Positions 63,233-64,000 of a stretch of DNA of 64,000 nt are shown piece by piece (position 1 is the stretch's first letter; each line of letters starts with the position of its first letter). The notes below the pieces were generated by a model. The model was not told the origin of the DNA. It did no database searches and saw nothing but the letters and a program-made list of their open reading frames with translations. The position numbers were made by a program, and so were the translations under genes. Source of the stretch: Tetrahymena elliotti 4EA. Lineage: Eukaryota > Ciliophora > Oligohymenophorea > Hymenostomatida > Tetrahymenidae. The stretch is taken from the NCBI GenBank assembly GCA_000231825.2, contig JH720307.1, forward strand, positions 700,892-764,891, in the 5' to 3' direction.

Positions 63233-64000
63233 TTTCTTTCTTTTTTCTTCTTGTTTACCTTTATCTAATAAATTTGTTTATTCAGTTTCTAGTGTTTATT
63301 ATTAATCAATGAAACACAAAAAATAATATGAATTAATTCAATTTTATATATTTAGGCTTTAATTAATCAATTTACTCATACATTTCTTTATTCATAAATC
63401 TTAAAAATTAATTTATACTATTTCAAAGTCTCTCTCTCATCATGAGGCGTATAATTCACATAAATAAACAAAGTATTGTAGACAGCAAAAATATTTTATA
63501 TTTAACAACCATAATATATGTTCTTCAACAAAAATCAACAATTAAAATTCTTATGTTATAAAAATAAATTTCTACTTTTTTCAAAATAGGTAATTCTCTT
63601 ATTTTACAATTCATTTACATCATTGTACTTTTTTTAAGAAAGCTTTCTTAAGTAATTTATAAGTTTAATTTAATCTATATTTATTAAGCTAGTTTTTAAA
63701 CACTTTTGATCAATTAAAAAACCTTTTTTGAGCTCTCAGTATACTAAGCATCAAAGTTGAGATGACTATGTATTTTTATTTATTTATTCGTTTTGAGTTT
63801 TTTTGTTTTTAACAAATATCTAATTTACAATTAAAGTTAACTAATATTATTTTTTTGTTCAGATTAAATTTTTTGATAATTTAAACAGAAAAATCATAAT
63901 TTAGATATTATTTTAAGATTAATCATCCAAATATATAAACTCTATACCTTTTATTATTAATTATATTTGGTGAACTAACAAATCTAAAATGAATTTTTTG
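63233..64000. other. Right-edge intergenic, AT-rich
   Basis: 768 bp upstream of the small basic protein gene, reaching the window edge. AT-rich; no exon recognised. Confidence 0.55.

Noticed and set aside
1..64000. tRNA, rRNA, CRISPR, transposase, telomere repeat (C4A2) or viral genes
   Set aside because: Looked for B-box-like GTTCGAA segments, regularly spaced repeats, terminal inverted repeats with transposase text and CCCCAA runs; none found.

Overview
The window reads as a piece of a ciliate macronuclear-type genome, most likely Tetrahymena or a close relative. Nearly every coding frame is full of in-frame TAA and TAG that must be read as glutamine, and TGA is the only codon that ends the genes. 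DNA outside exons is extremely AT-rich, introns are short (mostly 36-110 nt), AT-rich and GT...AG, and genes are spaced singly rather than in operons. Scans with the standard code find only fragments, so all gene models here were built by translating with TAA/TAG = Gln and joining exons so that codon phase closes exactly. The gene families named are typically eukaryotic (AP-4 epsilon, CCDC93, eIF4G, ZNHIT3, TCAIM-type). No phage, CRISPR, tRNA, rRNA or transposon was seen.

Layout. 1-1552: 5' part of a protein kinase gene (minus, runs off the left edge). 2998-7282: 1408-aa Q/N/S-rich protein (minus). 9902-11650: WDR20-like WD40 protein (plus). 12029-14618: kelch protein with a zinc-binding N-terminus (minus). 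15926-18362: MRH-like lumenal domain plus seven-helix TMEM198-type membrane domain (plus). 19430-22617: Q/N-rich coiled-coil protein (plus). 23255-24781: nine-exon coiled-coil protein (minus), followed by an unassigned exon-like segment. 26169-29620: AP-4 epsilon (plus). 30260-32203: TCAIM/DUF4460-type protein (plus). 32896-34854: unknown (minus). 35622-36344: small membrane protein (plus). 37379-37885: short paralogue of the N-terminus of the next gene. 38428-42206: eIF4G-like factor (plus). 43086-43612: ZNHIT3-like HIT zinc finger protein (minus). 44566-45186: SCAMP-like membrane protein (minus). 46852-46951: 100-N assembly gap. 47131-49219: EF-hand protein (plus). 50270-52792: CCDC93 (plus). 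53272-55602: two-helix membrane protein that I recall as a large ciliate family (minus). 57421-58428: endonuclease/exonuclease/phosphatase-fold enzyme with a myristoylation-type N-terminus (plus). 60040-61352: atypical C2H2 zinc finger protein (plus). 62363-63232: small basic protein, possibly mitochondrial (minus). The rest is AT-rich intergenic DNA with no feature I can support.

The genes do not form one pathway. Several belong to membrane traffic (AP-4 epsilon, CCDC93 of the CCC/Commander complex, a SCAMP-like protein, an MRH-like receptor), others to translation or RNP assembly (eIF4G, ZNHIT3). Six neighbouring pairs are convergent with 140-1010 bp between stop codons. The points I found most worth following are the tandem partial copy of the eIF4G N-terminus, the MRH-like/TMEM198 combination, the CX1C zinc finger protein, the lipid-anchor-type phosphatase-fold protein, and the unassigned exon near 23 kb.
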